From Pseudomonadota bacterium (GTDB lineage: Bacteria; Myxococcota; UBA9042; PHBI01): DNA of 7,398 nucleotides. Shown piece by piece: positions 6,316-7,398 of this stretch (its first letter is position 1; each line of letters starts with the position of its first letter). The notes beneath the pieces were generated by a model. That model had not been told where the DNA came from, searched no databases, and saw only the letters and a program-made list of their open reading frames with translations. The position numbers and the translations under genes were made by a program. The stretch covers positions 1-7,398 of the forward strand of contig SYAK01000233.1 of assembly GCA_005788935.1 (NCBI GenBank), read 5' to 3'.

Positions 6316-7398
6316 AGACTTCGAGCCGGCGAGGCGGGCCCGGATCTCCGCGACACGCGCGGCGGCGGCCTCCTTCGTGGCCGGCTCGACCTCGCGGGTG
6401 CGCTCGACGCGCTCGAGGTAGGAGTCGGGGATCTCCTTCAGGAAGCGGGACGGGCGCTGCGGCTCGGGTCCGTGCAGCCCGCGACGCACCTTGCCGAGCG
6501 TCAGGTAGCAAACGCGGCGGGCGCGCGTGATGCCGACGTAGAAGAGGCGCCGCTCCTCGGCGATGTCACCGCGCGGGGCGTCGACGGTGCGGTGGTGCGG
6601 GATGATGCCCTCCTGGCAGCCGATGACGAAGCACACCGGCCACTCGAGGCCCTTCGCGGCGTGCAGCGTCATGAGCGGAACTGCGTCCTCCTCCTCGTCG
6701 CTGGCGTCCCGCGCCCCCAGGGCCACGAGGCGCAGCCAGTCGCGCAGCGGGGCCCCCGGGTTGCGGTCCTGCCACTGCCCGAGGCTCCGGATGAGCCGCT
6801 CGATGTTGCCCCAGCGGGTAAGCCCGCCCGGGCCCTCGGCGGGGTCGCGGATCCAGGCCTCGCGCGCCCCGAGGACGTCGCACAGGTCGGTGACGAGCGC
6901 GTCGAGGCGCTTGCCCTCGGCGATGTCGCGCCCGATGGCGCGGATGACCTCCACGAGCCGCTCGAGCGCCGCTCGCTGAGGCGCAGTCATGGATGATACG
7001 CATTCCGGATCGCACAAAACATCCCAAAGTCCGATGTGGCGCGCGTGGGCCGCGTCATGCATGGCCTCGATGGTGGCGGGCCCGATGCCGCGCTGCGGGA
7101 AGTTGATGATCCGCAGCAGCGAGGACTCGTCCTCGGGGTGCAGCCCGAGGCGCAGGTAGGACAGGATGTCCTTGACCTCCTTGCGCTCGTGGAAGTCGTA
7201 GGCGCCGCCGACGCGGAACGGGATGGCGAGCAGGCGGAAGGCCGACTCGATGGCGCGCGTCTGGGCGCTGACGCGGAACAGCACGCCGAAGTCGCGCCAG
7301 GCCCGCCCCTCGACCGCGCGGAGCCGCAGGATCTCGTTGGCCACGAGGTGGGCCTCGCCCTCCTGATCGCGGCAGGTCACGAGACGGACCCGCTCACC
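6310..7398 (-). CDS. Rep-like superfamily 1A DNA helicase (UvrD/PcrA/Rep group), C-terminal half
   Basis: The frame is open to the window edge (residues GERVRLV precede the GTG at 7378-7380), so the start and the N-terminal ATPase motifs lie outside; 362 residues are visible, where the family usually has about 650-730. Visible landmarks are a motif IV-like segment (VLFRVSAQTRAIESAF), the HERKEVKDILSYLRL region, LLRIINFPQRGIGPATIEAM, motif V (TLHAAKGLEWP, about 6640-6669) and motif VI (EERRLFYVGITRAR, 6517-6558), where the Arg of GITRA acts as an arginine finger in ATP hydrolysis. The GIGPAT stretch and the PSRFLKEIP tail resemble Rep more than UvrD. Family members unwind DNA 3' to 5' in replication restart and repair in the cytoplasm. 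The gene is convergent to the lipoprotein gene and shows no functional tie to it. One short stretch (about 6985-7040) has unusual codon use. Confidence 0.93.
   Translation of the reverse strand, partial: GERVRLVTCRDQEGEAHLVANEILRLRAVEGRAWRDFGVLFRVSAQTRAIESAFRLLAIPFRVGGAYDFHERKEVKDILSYLRLGLHPEDESSLLRIINFPQRGIGPATIEAMHDAAHARHIGLWDVLCDPECVSSMTAPQRAALERLVEVIRAIGRDIAEGKRLDALVTDLCDVLGAREAWIRDPAEGPGGLTRWGNIERLIRSLGQWQDRNPGAPLRDWLRLVALGARDASDEEEDAVPLMTLHAAKGLEWPVCFVIGCQEGIIPHHRTVDAPRGDIAEERRLFYVGITRARRVCYLTLGKVRRGLHGPEPQRPSRFLKEIPDSYLERVERTREVEPATKEAAAARVAEIRARLAGSKSG

Noticed and set aside
5692..6996. Open frame of 434 codons on the + strand over the convergent region
   Set aside because: It mirrors the helicase gene in codon register over its second half and is a shadow of the lipoprotein gene in its first; it has no recognisable domain.
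7378..7380. GTG as the helicase start
   Set aside because: The frame continues upstream with family-like residues (GERVRLV) and the essential N-terminal ATPase motifs are still missing, so the true start is outside the window.

Overview
The window is GC-rich throughout. Its gene content is a Cys-rich secreted protein, a very large Pro/Ala-linked lipoprotein and a Rep-like helicase. This suggests a Myxococcota or related deltaproteobacterial lineage (for example Polyangia or Bradymonadales-like). That placement is an inference from base composition and protein style; there is no rRNA or other phylogenetic marker here.

Layout. (1) Bases 2-790, + strand: the 3' part of a gene for an extracellular protein, with a Cys-rich module followed by a C-terminal beta-sandwich resembling a bacterial pre-peptidase C-terminal (PPC-like) domain. 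Its 5' end lies outside the window. (2) An 81-base gap with in-frame stops and a clear ribosome binding site. (3) Bases 872-6199, + strand: one complete gene for a 1775-residue predicted lipoprotein. It has a lipobox signal peptide, a Pro/Ala-rich linker, long tracts of a degenerate repeat of about 37 residues (probably beta-propeller-like), a central non-repeat segment, further repeats, and a C-terminal tail resembling a degenerate OmpA-like peptidoglycan-binding domain. (4) A 110-base convergent intergenic region with two small hairpins and no clear terminator. (5) Bases 6310-7398, - strand: the C-terminal half of a superfamily 1A DNA helicase most like Rep (UvrD/PcrA/Rep group). Its 5' part lies outside the window.

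The two + strand genes both encode exported envelope or surface proteins and could be co-transcribed. The helicase is a convergent housekeeping-type neighbour with no evident link to them. There are no RNA genes, mobile elements, CRISPR arrays or phage genes. The least ordinary object is the giant repeat lipoprotein with its OmpA-like tail. I do not see a multi-gene novel system in this window.
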